Source of the DNA: Shewanella sp. c952 | Lineage (GTDB): Bacteria; Pseudomonadota; Gammaproteobacteria; Enterobacterales; Shewanellaceae | Direction of reading: 5' to 3' | NCBI RefSeq assembly: GCF_019654975.1 | Contig: NZ_BPEW01000002.1 | Location: forward strand, 62,001 to 126,000 | DNA: 64,000 bases | Made by a program: the position numbers and the translations under genes | Shown: in pieces, positions 55,189 through 64,000 of the stretch | Numbering within the stretch: position 1 is the first letter of the stretch | Layout of the letters: every line of letters starts with the position of its first letter | The notes under the pieces: model-generated | What the model was told of the DNA's origin: nothing | Databases searched by the model: none | The model's input: only the letters and a program-made list of their open reading frames with translations

Positions 55189-57294
55189 TTACTCTGCAGC
55201 AGGAGCTTCAGCTTTTGGCGCAGCTTCTTTCATAGAAAGACGCACACGACCTTGGCGGTCAACTTCCATTACTTTAACTTTAACTTCTTGGCCAACTTCT
55301 AGGTAGTCAGACACATTCGCAACACGCTCTTCAGCGATTTGAGAAATATGAACTAGACCATCTTTACCTGGAAGAATTGTCACGAATGCACCGAAATCGA
55401 CGATACGAACAACTTTACCGTTGTAAACAGTACCAACTTCAACTTCAGCAGTGATCTCTTCGATACGACGGATAGCTTCTTTAGTTGCTTCGCCATTTGA
55501 AGAAGCAATCTTAACTGTGCCGTCATCTTCAAGTTCAATCGTAGTACCAGTCTCTTCAGTAAGTGCACGAATTGTTGCACCACCTTTACCAATAACGTCA
55601 CGGATCTTCTCAGGATTAATCTTAAGAGTAGTGATACGTGGTGCGTGATCAGAGATATCATCACGATGTGAACCAATCGCTTGGTCCATCACGTTTAGGA
55701 TATGAACACGCGCGCCATAGGCTTGCTGTAGAGCAATCTGCATGATGTCTTTAGTGATACCTTCAATCTTGATATCCATCTGCAGTGCAGTGATACCGTC
55801 ACGAGTACCCGCTACTTTAAAGTCCATGTCACCAAGATGATCTTCATCACCTAGAATGTCTGAAAGAACAACGAAATCGTCACCTTCTTTAACTAGACCC
55901 ATTGCGATACCAGCAACTGATGTCTTAATTGGTACACCTGCATCCATAAGCGCAAGTGAAGTACCACATACAGAAGCCATTGAGCTTGAACCATTTGATT
56001 CAGTGATCTCAGATACAACACGAACGCTGTACGGAAATTCTTCTGCAGAAGGCATAACAGCGTTAATACCACGCCATGCTAGCTTACCGTGACCGATTTC
56101 GCGGCGCTTAGGTGAACCAACAAAACCAGTTTCACCCACAGAGTATGGAGGGAAGTTGTAGTGAAGCATAAAGCGGTTGGTGTATTCGCCCATGATGCTG
56201 TCAACTTTCTGTGCATCACGTTCTGTACCAAGAGTACAAGTAACAAGAGCTTGAGTTTCACCACGAGTAAACAGTGAGCTACCGTGTGTACGTGGAAGTA
56301 CACCAGCCATCACGTTTAGTGCACGAACCATGTCTGGCTCACGGCCATCGATACGTGGGTTACCCGCAATGATGCGGCTACGAACAACTTTCTTCTCTAA
56401 ACTACCAAGAAGGCCGTCGATTTCGCGCAAATCAGCGTCTGGGTTTTCAGCCAATAATGCTTCTTTAGCAGCAGATTTAACAACGCCAACTTGAGCGTAA
56501 CGATCTTGCTTAACTTCGATTTGGTAAGCAGCGGCCATGTCGGCCTCAGCCAAATCTTTAATTTTAGCAACAAGGTCTGCGTCTTGAACTGGAGCTGTCC
56601 AGTCCCATGCAGGCTTGCCAGCTTCAGCTTTAAGCTCGCTAATAGCATTGATCACTACTTGCTGCTGGTCATGGCCATAAACCACACCACCAAGCATGAC
56701 TTCTTCTGGTAGAGAAGCGGCTTCTGATTCAACCATCAGAACTGCGCCTTCAGTACCAGCAACAACTAAGTCAAGCTCGCTATCAACAAGCTGAGTCACA
56801 TCTGGGTTAAGAACGTATTCGCCGTTTGTATAACCAACACGAGCAACACCTAGAGGGCCATTGAAAGGTAGGCCTGAGATGGCTAATGCTGCTGAAGTAC
56901 CAATCATTGAAATAATGTCTGGATTGATTTCAGGATCAACAGAAACAACTGTGATAATTACCTGAACTTCATTCTTGAAGCCATTTGGGAATAGTGGACG
57001 AATTGGACGGTCAATTAGGCGTGCAATCAGTGTTTCGCTTTCAGATGGACGACCTTCACGTTTGAAAAATCCACCTGGGATTTTACCAGCAGCATATGTC
57101 TTTTCCTGGTAATTAACCGTTAGTGGGAAAAAGTCACGACCAGGCTCTTCAGCTTTCTTTCCGACAACAGTAACAAGGACTGTTGTATCACCCATACTTG
57201 CTAAAACAGCGGCGTCTGCTTGACGTGCAATAACACCAGTTTCTAATGTAACTGTGTGCTGACCATATTCAAAACTCTTTACGATTGGATTCAC
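55189..57294 (-). CDS. pnp: Polynucleotide phosphorylase
   Basis: 701 residues if started at GTG 57294, which gives [15 protein letters not shown] like other PNPases and puts AAGGA nine bases ahead. The ATG at 57303 abuts the ribosome site directly and is less likely. It has two RNase PH domains (first about 1-220, second about 310-540, with [14 protein letters not shown]), a KH domain ([20 protein letters not shown], about 553) and an S1 domain ([18 protein letters not shown], about 620). It degrades RNA with phosphate and is part of the degradosome. Here pnp is not next to rpsO. Confidence 0.96.
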   Translation of the reverse strand: MNPIVKSFEYGQHTVTLETGVIARQADAAVLASMGDTTVLVTVVGKKAEEPGRDFFPLTVNYQEKTYAAGKIPGGFFKREGRPSESETLIARLIDRPIRPLFPNGFKNEVQVIITVVSVDPEINPDIISMIGTSAALAISGLPFNGPLGVARVGYTNGEYVLNPDVTQLVDSELDLVVAGTEGAVLMVESEAASLPEEVMLGGVVYGHDQQQVVINAISELKAEAGKPAWDWTAPVQDADLVAKIKDLAEADMAAAYQIEVKQDRYAQVGVVKSAAKEALLAENPDADLREIDGLLGSLEKKVVRSRIIAGNPRIDGREPDMVRALNVMAGVLPRTHGSSLFTRGETQALVTCTLGTERDAQKVDSIMGEYTNRFMLHYNFPPYSVGETGFVGSPKRREIGHGKLAWRGINAVMPSAEEFPYSVRVVSEITESNGSSSMASVCGTSLALMDAGVPIKTSVAGIAMGLVKEGDDFVVLSDILGDEDHLGDMDFKVAGTRDGITALQMDIKIEGITKDIMQIALQQAYGARVHILNVMDQAIGSHRDDISDHAPRITTLKINPEKIRDVIGKGGATIRALTEETGTTIELEDDGTVKIASSNGEATKEAIRRIEEITAEVEVGTVYNGKVVRIVDFGAFVTILPGKDGLVHISQIAEERVANVSDYLEVGQEVKVKVMEVDRQGRVRLSMKEAAPKAEAPAAE

Positions 57295-57492
57295 GTGAAC
57301 CATTCCTTAAATTTAATTACCTTAATTACGCGCGTAAGTATACTGCAAGTTTATTCAATAGATAAAGAGAATAGATTAATGACAAAGCGGAATCTTTTCT
57401 CTAAAGTGTGCATATTACGCTATCAATGTTTCCCTAAACACAACTAAACACCTACCTAAGCATGCATAAGCTATTAAAATAAAGGAAAAAAG

Positions 57493-59538
57493 TTGATAAA
57501 GGAAAATTTCAAATCACTCACGTGGAAGCAAACAATACTTGTTGTTTCTTCAACGTTATTTTTTGCTTTTGCCATTTTTCTAGTTGAAATTTCGCTAGTT
57601 TTTGTCAATGAGCGCCAACAGTTGATTTCAACGCAGCAAGAACTACTTGATTCTGTCGAACAACCAGCAACAAATGCAGTCTGGGCGATGGACGAAACAT
57701 TGGCAACTCAAACCATTCAAGGCCTATTAAAGGTCGATAATATTGGTTCTGCAACTATTGAACTTGATGATAATAGTCGTTTTGTTGCCGTCAAAAATTC
57801 GAACAATATGCAAGTATCTGGATTGTTCACAAAAATAAGCAAAGAACTCTTTGGCGATCTTAATCAAGTATCCCGTTTATTATACCGCCCAAATTTTACT
57901 AATAATGACTATAAACAAGAACTAATAGGTCAGTTAACAGTTCATTATGATGTGCAGGAACTAACCCTATCGTTATTTTCAACCTTACGATACAGTTTGT
58001 GGGCAACCTTAACTCGCGCCTTTCTGCTGACACTGGTGTTATCAATTGTTTTCCATCGATTCTTAACTCAACCTATTGCTAGGATAAGCGAAGCGATTGA
58101 TAAAATAGATCCCGAATCGCCGGCTGAAAACCTGCTTCCAACATCTCGAGCTCACAGAGACGACGAACTAGGCCTTGTAATCAGTAAACTCAATCAAATA
58201 TTGGTGCAGTTCTCAAGAACGCAAAACAAGCTTAGAAAAATGGCGACAAGAGATGCGCTAACAGGCTTACCCAATAGAGCACTGCTGCTTGAAACCATTG
58301 CGGTCACAATACAAAGAGCTAAAGTTCAGAAAGTACAGTTTGTATTGCTATTTATTGATTTGGACAGGTTTAAAAATATCAATGACTCCCTAGGGCACGC
58401 CTTAGGCGACCAATTTCTGGTGCGGATCGCTCGAATTTTAGAAGATTCTGTTGCTGAAAAAGGTACGGTGGCACGCTTAGGTGGGGATGAGTTTGTTATT
58501 CTAGCAGACGGCCTTAGTACCCCCTGCCAAGCTGCCGATTTTGTCAGCAAACTTTTACTCAAACTCAATACTCAAATGCAGTTAAATGAGCATGCGATTC
58601 ATCCTGCAGCGTCTATAGGTATCTCTATATTTCCTGATGATGGTCTAGCTGCAGAAGATCTTATCCGCCACGCCGATATCGCCATGTACAGCGCCAAAGC
58701 GGCGGGAACTAACCAGTGGGCCTTTTTCAAGCAGCAGATGACTGAGCGTGCCGCGGTGCGATTAAGAACCGAAGCATCACTGCATGATGCACTTATAAAT
58801 AAAGAGTTCGTTCTACACTTTCAACCTAAGCTAGATATTCAAACAGGGCAACTTATTGGCTGTGAAGCCTTAATTAGATGGCAGAAAGATGGCAGATTAA
58901 TTAGTCCTATGTCATTTATACCTGTCGCAGAAGAAACCGGTATCATTATCCCACTTGGGCAATGGGTAATAGAAGAGAGTTGTCGCACCATTAAGAAATG
59001 GCAAAATGAATACAACTTTTCTTTACCTATTGCTGTCAATGTTGCCTCACAACAGTTCGAACATTCAAGCCTCGTACCCGATATCAAAAAGGCGGCGCTA
59101 CGCTATCAAATAGCCCCTGAGTTATTAGAGATTGAGATCACTGAAACCTCATTAATGGATGATGTTCAATTAGCGATAAAAAAGCTAGAAGAGCTGCGTT
59201 CAGCTGGTTTTGGCATTGCTGTTGATGACTTTGGCACTGGCTACTCTTCATTGTCGTATCTACGTCACTTACCCATCACGACTATAAAAATAGACCGTTG
59301 TTTTGTATCTGACCTTCCACAAGAAAGTGCAATAGCCTCAACTATATTAATGTTAGGAAAACAATTGGGTTTAAAGATAGTCGCGGAAGGCATTGAAAAC
59401 GAAGCCCAGTTAGAGTGGTTACAGGAACGTGATTGCTTAATAGGACAAGGCTATTACTTTAGTAAACCCTTACCGCTAAACATATTTGAAGATAAATATA
59501 TTAAGCAATATAGCGCTGAGGCTAAAACGGTAAGCTAA
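57493..59538 (+). CDS. Membrane-bound GGDEF-EAL protein (c-di-GMP turnover)
   Basis: 681 residues from a TTG with AAAGGA seven to twelve bases ahead. Membrane helices at about 14-36 and 168-190 enclose a periplasmic domain of about 130 residues. A HAMP-like linker follows (about 190-240), then GGDEF intact at 330-334 (RLGGDEFV) and EAL at 458-460 (CEALIRW) with DDFGTGYSSLSYL. The usual RxxD inhibitory site before GGDEF is absent. Both catalytic signatures are kept, so it may make or break c-di-GMP. It lies divergent from pnp, between pnp and rpsO. Confidence 0.93.
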   Translation: MIKENFKSLTWKQTILVVSSTLFFAFAIFLVEISLVFVNERQQLISTQQELLDSVEQPATNAVWAMDETLATQTIQGLLKVDNIGSATIELDDNSRFVAVKNSNNMQVSGLFTKISKELFGDLNQVSRLLYRPNFTNNDYKQELIGQLTVHYDVQELTLSLFSTLRYSLWATLTRAFLLTLVLSIVFHRFLTQPIARISEAIDKIDPESPAENLLPTSRAHRDDELGLVISKLNQILVQFSRTQNKLRKMATRDALTGLPNRALLLETIAVTIQRAKVQKVQFVLLFIDLDRFKNINDSLGHALGDQFLVRIARILEDSVAEKGTVARLGGDEFVILADGLSTPCQAADFVSKLLLKLNTQMQLNEHAIHPAASIGISIFPDDGLAAEDLIRHADIAMYSAKAAGTNQWAFFKQQMTERAAVRLRTEASLHDALINKEFVLHFQPKLDIQTGQLIGCEALIRWQKDGRLISPMSFIPVAEETGIIIPLGQWVIEESCRTIKKWQNEYNFSLPIAVNVASQQFEHSSLVPDIKKAALRYQIAPELLEIEITETSLMDDVQLAIKKLEELRSAGFGIAVDDFGTGYSSLSYLRHLPITTIKIDRCFVSDLPQESAIASTILMLGKQLGLKIVAEGIENEAQLEWLQERDCLIGQGYYFSKPLPLNIFEDKYIKQYSAEAKTVS

Positions 59539-59540
59539 TT

Positions 59541-60383
59541 ATACCAATCAGTATAAGAAGTTGATCTACTCAGAGTGTTTTTTAGCGAGCTAATTCAAGA
59601 TCGGTAAAAGACACGATGGTTATTCCCTTATGAGTCTATTCAACGCAGAAGTTGCAAGCCAAAAGCACTCTTTACAGGCGAGTTTTAGCGGCTCTGATGC
59701 CACGTTAATGAGCTTGAACCTCGTTTAATAGCAATTCCATTAAGCATATACTCAGTTCAGAGCTTTCTCAGGGCTTTCAATTCAAGGCGCATTGTGGAAG
59801 AAATGGTTATTCCATTTGAGATAATGCAACGTAGCAGTCAAAGCCCTGAGGCGATCACAACGTGCGGCTGATATTTAAGGCATGGGGAAATCACTTAATA
59901 CAGCGCATGTGGCCTTCAATATACAACTAAATGGTCTATTTTTTCCCATACAAAATAAGACGTTCTGGCCCTCCTTGGCAGTCCGATTTAGGAGGTACTA
60001 GACCAAGGACCGTCGAAGGTAGAATGATGCAGGAGCAATTATCGAGAGCGAAGCAGCATGCCAGAGCCGAGAATAACGATTAGCGATAAGCGACTTACTT
60101 GTCTAAAGTGATTTTAACTGCCGCTGAATGAGCAACTCTTTAGCGGAGTTGGCATAACTATGCTCTCCACTCACAGCACACCACATGACCAAGCTTGTTC
60201 CTGAGATGATTAAGGCATTCCCTCCATTCCTGCAGGTCAGATAGGGTGAAGGTCATTAATACACGACGATATGGATATCGAAGATAGGGTAACCCTGGAG
60301 CAGTTACCGAGGAGCATTTAATGAACTTACCCCAAAGCCGCTAAACTCTCGCTGAGCGAACGAACCTTTATATTGATTGGTAT
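59541..60383. repeat. Noncoding repeat mosaic bounded by ATACCAATCA inverted ends
   Basis: The left end ATACCAATCAGTATAA and the right end (inverted) ATACCAATCAATATAA remain similar for about 50 bases inward, with CTCAG and TTTAGCG shared. Inside are units related to each other: ATGGTTATTCC at about 59608, 59803 (and 60621 in the next element); CAATTCAAGGCGCATTG near 59779; and GAAGGTAGAATGATG with GAAGATAGGGTAACC, both leading into GGAGCA, TTA and CGAG. There is no coding frame. It looks like nested MITE-type copies common in Shewanella intergenic DNA. Confidence 0.6.
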
Positions 60384-60544
60384 TTGTTAGCAATTGAGAC
60401 TTCAACCTAGACAATAACATAGCTTGCAGAGGCATGGTAACGAGGCGCTTTGGACTCAGCTTTGTTAAGGACTCTCTAACAATCCGGACTTAGCAGCCAC
60501 AGAAACCTTCAGTCTGCAGAAATTAGCGCTATTAGCATCGTTTC

Positions 60545-60727
60545 ATACCAATTACATTTAGTATTTGACCCGTTCAGAGCCCCTCAATCTTTTCAATTCA
60601 AAGCGCATTGGTAAAGAAATGGTTATTCCCTTTTAAGCCAATGCAAAGCAGAAGTGGAAAGACTGATGGGTTCACGTAGTGCGGCTAGAAAAACGCTGAA
60701 TGGTCAAACTTTTAATGCTATTGGTAT
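60545..60727. mobile_element. MITE-like element with ATACCAAT terminal inverted repeats
   Basis: 183 bases. The left end ATACCAATTACATTTAG and the inverted right end ATACCAATAGCATTAAA remain alignable through TTTGACC and TTCAG (about 30 bases). The interior repeats CAATTCAAAGCGCATTGG and ATGGTTATTCCC seen in the 59541 element. It codes for nothing. Confidence 0.65.
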
Positions 60728-60763
60728 CAGTTTAAAAAACCAAGTTTTCCTAAATTACAGGCA

Positions 60764-60790
60764 CAAAAAAAGGAGGCTATGCCTCCTTTT
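60764..60790 (-). terminator. Terminator of rpsO
   Basis: Ten-base perfect stem AAAAGGAGGC/GCCTCCTTTT with a three-base loop; a T run follows on the minus strand, 28 bases after the rpsO stop. Confidence 0.9.
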
Positions 60791-60818
60791 AATAGGTCGA
60801 ACGTTATCTAATTAAAGA

Positions 60819-61088
60819 TTAACGACGTAGACCTAACTTCTTGATAAGCTCTTGGTAACGAATATTTTCAGTACGCTTAAGGTATGCAAGAAGTTTACGA
60901 CGTGTGCTAACCATACGTAGTAGACCACGACGTGAATGGTGATCATGGATGTGCTCTTTGAAGTGACCTTGTAGGTGGTTGATCTGCGCAGTTAGCAGAG
61001 CAACTTGAACTTCAGAAGAACCAGTATCATTTTCACAACGACCAAATTCAGCTAGGATTTTAGCTTTAGCTTCAACACTTAGTGACAT
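60819..61088 (-). CDS. rpsO: Ribosomal protein S15
   Basis: 89 residues from the ATG at 61088 (GGAGA seven bases ahead; the frame start at 61100 falls on this ribosome site). It starts [16 protein letters not shown] and contains [11 protein letters not shown] and [20 protein letters not shown], which bind 16S rRNA. Full family length. It follows truB by 126 bases. Confidence 0.97.
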   Translation of the reverse strand: MSLSVEAKAKILAEFGRCENDTGSSEVQVALLTAQINHLQGHFKEHIHDHHSRRGLLRMVSTRRKLLAYLKRTENIRYQELIKKLGLRR

Positions 61089-61214
61089 TTCTATCTCCAA
61101 AATAATAATTAAAAATCTTTAGCCGATCACTAACTCAGCCAAAGTGAGCGCGCTATTCTACCCATTAAGCTAAGTAGTAGCAACTAGATTTCTTACCCGC
61201 ATCGCAAATAATTG

Positions 61215-62165
61215 CTATTCGGCTGACTCATCTCTTAAAACAATAAGTCGCTTCGGCGCAAGCAGTCCATCATCATTCATCTGACCAATACCAACAAACT
61301 TACGCTCAACACCTAAAGTGATACGCACAAGCTCATCAACGGGCAAATTTGCAACCTGGACAGGGTTACCATTCATTAAGAACGGAGCGATATCATCAGA
61401 GACGTTGATCTCTTTGAAATCACTTACCGCGGTGTCCATAGGTAGAAGAAGCGGATCTAATACCTCTGCTAAAGTTAATGACTCAGCCTCAACCTTAGCG
61501 ACTAGCGCCTCTAGCTGAGCCAGAGAGACCATATTGTCGTATGGATAACCCGCGACTTGAGTACGTCGCAGCATTATCACATGAGCGCCACAGCCGAGCA
61601 TCTCACCCAAATCATCAGTAATGGTTCGGATATAAGTCCCTTTAGAGCAATGAATATCTAAGGTTAACTCATCGCCTTCTAGGCTAATAAAGTTAAGCTC
61701 GAATACATTGATAGGGCGCGCTTCACGCGGTACTTCAATGCCTTCACGCGCATATTTATACAAGGGCTGGCCTTGATATTTAAGCGCGGAATACATCGAC
61801 GGCACTTGCATCGTTTTACCGCGAAAATACTCAAGTGCGGTATCAAGCTGCTCTTGAGTAAAGTCAATTTCACGAGTCTGAACAACTTCGCCGTCGGAAT
61901 CGCTAGTATCAGTGCGCTGACCAAGCTTAGCAGTGACTATGTAACGCTTATCAGCATCGAGAAGGTGCTGTGAAAACTTAGTGGCTTCACCTAAGCATAT
62001 AGGCAACATGCCTGTCGCTAAGGGATCAAGCGCACCAGTATGACCCGCTTTGTTTGCATTAAAAAAGCGTTTAACTCTTTGCAATGCAAAGTTCGAGCTC
62101 ATGCCAGTGTCTTTATCTAGCAACAACACACCATCTATATGACGACCACGAGAACGACGAGCCAT
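61215..62165 (-). CDS. truB: tRNA pseudouridine-55 synthase TruB
   Basis: 316 residues with [14 protein letters not shown], the catalytic Asp in [14 protein letters not shown] (about 48), [18 protein letters not shown] and CSKGTYIRT. It makes pseudouridine 55 in the T loop of tRNAs. Its start overlaps the rbfA stop by one base. Confidence 0.96.
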   Translation of the reverse strand: MARRSRGRHIDGVLLLDKDTGMSSNFALQRVKRFFNANKAGHTGALDPLATGMLPICLGEATKFSQHLLDADKRYIVTAKLGQRTDTSDSDGEVVQTREIDFTQEQLDTALEYFRGKTMQVPSMYSALKYQGQPLYKYAREGIEVPREARPINVFELNFISLEGDELTLDIHCSKGTYIRTITDDLGEMLGCGAHVIMLRRTQVAGYPYDNMVSLAQLEALVAKVEAESLTLAEVLDPLLLPMDTAVSDFKEINVSDDIAPFLMNGNPVQVANLPVDELVRITLGVERKFVGIGQMNDDGLLAPKRLIVLRDESAE

Positions 62166-62593
62166 TACTTGTCGTCCTCAGCCTTGTCACTGTCTTGCTT
62201 AACGTTTTCTGCTGTGCCGTGCTCTTGTTGCTTAGCTTCATCATCACTGATCACTCGGCTAACAAGGTTAGACATGCGCATACCCTCAACCAGTGAACTG
62301 TCATAGATAAAGCGCAGTTCTGGCATCACGCGTAATTTCATACGACCTGCTACCAGTGAACGGATATAGCCTGCTGCGGCATCTAATGCTTCAACTTTCT
62401 CTTGAACAAGCTTTTCGTCTTCTTCAAAGAAAGTCACGTATACCTTGGCATAGCTCAAGTCACGTGAAACATCGACATCATTAACCGTCACAAACCCAAT
62501 ACGAGGGTCTTTCATATCACGTTGTAGCACTTGTGCCAGCTCTTGTTGGAGCTGCTGTGCGATACGGCGTGTACGACTAAATTCTTTTGCCAT
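62165..62593 (-). CDS. rbfA: Ribosome-binding factor A
   Basis: 142 residues with a KH-type fold: [45 protein letters not shown], and [18 protein letters not shown]. It assists maturation of the 30S subunit. The tail ([11 protein letters not shown]) is acidic and low complexity. It sits between infB and truB as usual. Confidence 0.95.
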   Translation of the reverse strand: MAKEFSRTRRIAQQLQQELAQVLQRDMKDPRIGFVTVNDVDVSRDLSYAKVYVTFFEEDEKLVQEKVEALDAAAGYIRSLVAGRMKLRVMPELRFIYDSSLVEGMRMSNLVSRVISDDEAKQQEHGTAENVKQDSDKAEDDK

Positions 62594-62659
62594 AATATAT
62601 TTGCCATCTTATCAAAAAGTAAGGGCGGCTGACGCCGCCCCTATATGTTATGAGATAGG

Positions 62660-64000
62660 TTACAGTGTACGTGCTATCTCAACGGTTTCGAAGACTTCAA
62701 TCTGATCGCCAACTCTGACGTCATTATAGTTCTTCACACCGATACCACATTCCATGCCGTTACGGACGTCGCTAACGTCATCTTTGAAGCGGCGTAGAGA
62801 TTCTAGCTCACCTTCGTAAATAACAACGTTTTCACGTAGAACACGGATTGGAGCGCTACGCTTAATAGTACCTTCAGTCACCATACAACCAGCGATTGCG
62901 CCAATCTTAGGAGACTTAAATACGTCACGAACTTCAGCAAGACCAATAATTTCTTGTCTGAATTCTGGCGCTAGCATGCCACCCATCGCGTCTCTAACTT
63001 CATCAATCAATTGATAGATGATGCTGTAGTAACGTAGGTCAACACTTTCGCTATCGACTACTTTACGCGCTTGTGCATCAGCACGAACGTTAAAGCCAAC
63101 CATAATAGCGTTAGATGCTGCAGCTAATGTTGCGTCTGTCTCAGTCAGTCCACCTACACCGCGAGCGATGATGTTAACTTTAACTTCGTCAGTTGACAGC
63201 TTATTAAGCGAATCAGCGATTGCTTCAAGCGAACCTTGTACGTCAGCTTTAAGTACCAAGTTAAGCTCTTGAACTTCACCTTCAACCATATTGGCGAACA
63301 TGTTTTCAAGCTTAGACTTCTGCTGGCGAGCCAGCTTAACGTCACGGAACTTGCCTTGACGGTAAAGTGCGACTTCACGCGCTTTACGCTCATCACGTAC
63401 AACAGTGGCTTCATCACCGGCTGATGGCACGCCAGAAAGACCTAAGATCTCTACTGGAATTGATGGGCCAGCTTCAGTAATTGCTTTACCGTTTTCATCT
63501 TTCATGGCACGGACTTTACCGTACTCAAGTCCACAAAGAACGATATCGCCCTGCTTCAGTGTACCTTCCTGTACAAGCACGGTTGCAACTGGACCACGGC
63601 CTTTATCAAGCTTAGATTCAACAACAACACCAGCAGCCATACCTTCACGAACCGCTTTAAGCTCTAATACTTCAGATTCTAGAAGGATACCTTCTAGTAA
63701 TTCATCAATACCTTCGCCGCTCTTAGCTGAAACGTGAACAAACATGTTCTCTCCGCCCCAGTCTTCTGACATTACGCCATGTTGAGACAGCTCAGACTTA
63801 ACACGCTCAGGATCCGCTTCCGGCTTATCAATCTTGTTCACTGCAACAATCAGTGGCACACCGCCTGCTTTAGCATGCTGGATAGCTTCGATTGTTTGTG
63901 GCATAACGCCATCATCTGCTGCAACAACAAGAATAACAATATCCGTTGCCTTGGCACCACGAGCACGCATTGCGGTAAACGCAGCGTGACCAGGAGTATC
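62660..64000 (-). CDS. infB: Translation initiation factor IF-2, C-terminal part (cut by the window end)
   Basis: The frame stays open to base 64000, where it reads [20 protein letters not shown], that is the G3 motif of the GTPase. The N-terminal region and G1 lie outside the window; an internal Met at 63970 is not the true start. Then come VNKID (G4), the beta-barrel domains and the C-terminal fMet-tRNA-binding domain ([18 protein letters not shown]). 447 codons are present of about 880. Confidence 0.96.
   Translation of the reverse strand, partial: DTPGHAAFTAMRARGAKATDIVILVVAADDGVMPQTIEAIQHAKAGGVPLIVAVNKIDKPEADPERVKSELSQHGVMSEDWGGENMFVHVSAKSGEGIDELLEGILLESEVLELKAVREGMAAGVVVESKLDKGRGPVATVLVQEGTLKQGDIVLCGLEYGKVRAMKDENGKAITEAGPSIPVEILGLSGVPSAGDEATVVRDERKAREVALYRQGKFRDVKLARQQKSKLENMFANMVEGEVQELNLVLKADVQGSLEAIADSLNKLSTDEVKVNIIARGVGGLTETDATLAAASNAIMVGFNVRADAQARKVVDSESVDLRYYSIIYQLIDEVRDAMGGMLAPEFRQEIIGLAEVRDVFKSPKIGAIAGCMVTEGTIKRSAPIRVLRENVVIYEGELESLRRFKDDVSDVRNGMECGIGVKNYNDVRVGDQIEVFETVEIARTL

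Noticed and set aside
1..64000. CRISPR arrays, rRNA or tRNA genes, prophage genes
   Set aside because: No regularly spaced direct repeats, no rRNA or tRNA consensus and no phage structural or integrase genes were seen on either strand.

Overview
The window reads as chromosome of a marine Shewanella, most likely from the halifaxensis/pealeana side of the genus. This rests on gene content and order: infB-rbfA-truB-rpsO, a GGDEF-EAL gene, pnp-nlpI-prfC, nupC-tsx-deoCABD, serB with ytjB, radA, phoBR beside a porin and PstS. It also rests on a thiosulfate-sensor/polysulfide-reductase locus like the one known from S. halifaxensis. I saw no rRNA, tRNA, CRISPR array, prophage or intact insertion sequence. 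Species assignment is an inference.

Layout. 1-7.4 kb: the 5' part of an M1 aminopeptidase, a miniature collagenase-type (M9) peptidase, and a phosphate block (PstS-like protein, PhoR, PhoB, porin) with a tandem Pho-box array in front of pstS. 7.4-13.6 kb: rdgC, the oxygen-independent ubiquinone genes ubiT and ubiUV, a membrane protein and a PAS chemoreceptor. 13.9-19.8 kb: a YjiH-type membrane protein, an LpxH-like phosphoesterase with an OlsF-type ornithine lipid synthase, and an NCS2 purine permease behind a long structured leader. 20-29.8 kb: a lineage-specific envelope region (beta-barrels, LysR regulator, glycine-zipper protein, two BamA/TamA-like barrel proteins, two paralogous lipoproteins, small proteins), plus rhlE and a MITE. 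29.8-41.6 kb: two PilZ proteins around radA, then psrABC with the ThsS/ThsR two-component system and an alpha/beta hydrolase. 41.8-52 kb: serB, ytjB and the nucleoside uptake and salvage set deoD-deoB-deoA-deoC, tsx, nupC, tatD. 52.3-64 kb: translation and RNA-decay genes prfC, nlpI, pnp, rpsO, truB, rbfA, infB (cut by the window end), with a GGDEF-EAL gene and 1.3 kb of repeat-rich DNA between pnp and rpsO.

How the genes fit together. PhoR/PhoB should act on pstS and, if the second phased heptamer array (15349-15388) is real, also on the phosphoesterase-olsF pair. That would couple phosphate starvation to phosphorus-free membrane lipid synthesis. ThsS (periplasmic sensor kinase) and ThsR should switch on psrABC, whose promoter region carries two near-identical palindromes flanking a perfect CRP-type site. 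Tsx and NupC bring nucleosides in, and DeoD, DeoA, DeoB and DeoC break them down to bases and central metabolites.

The best leads for something undescribed are the structured leader of the NCS2 permease, the phased Pho-box-like array before the olsF operon, the twin palindromes before psrA, a (TTTAG)6 repeat just before the ribosome site of a 59-residue protein, and a G9 tract at the active-site codons of a hydrolase.
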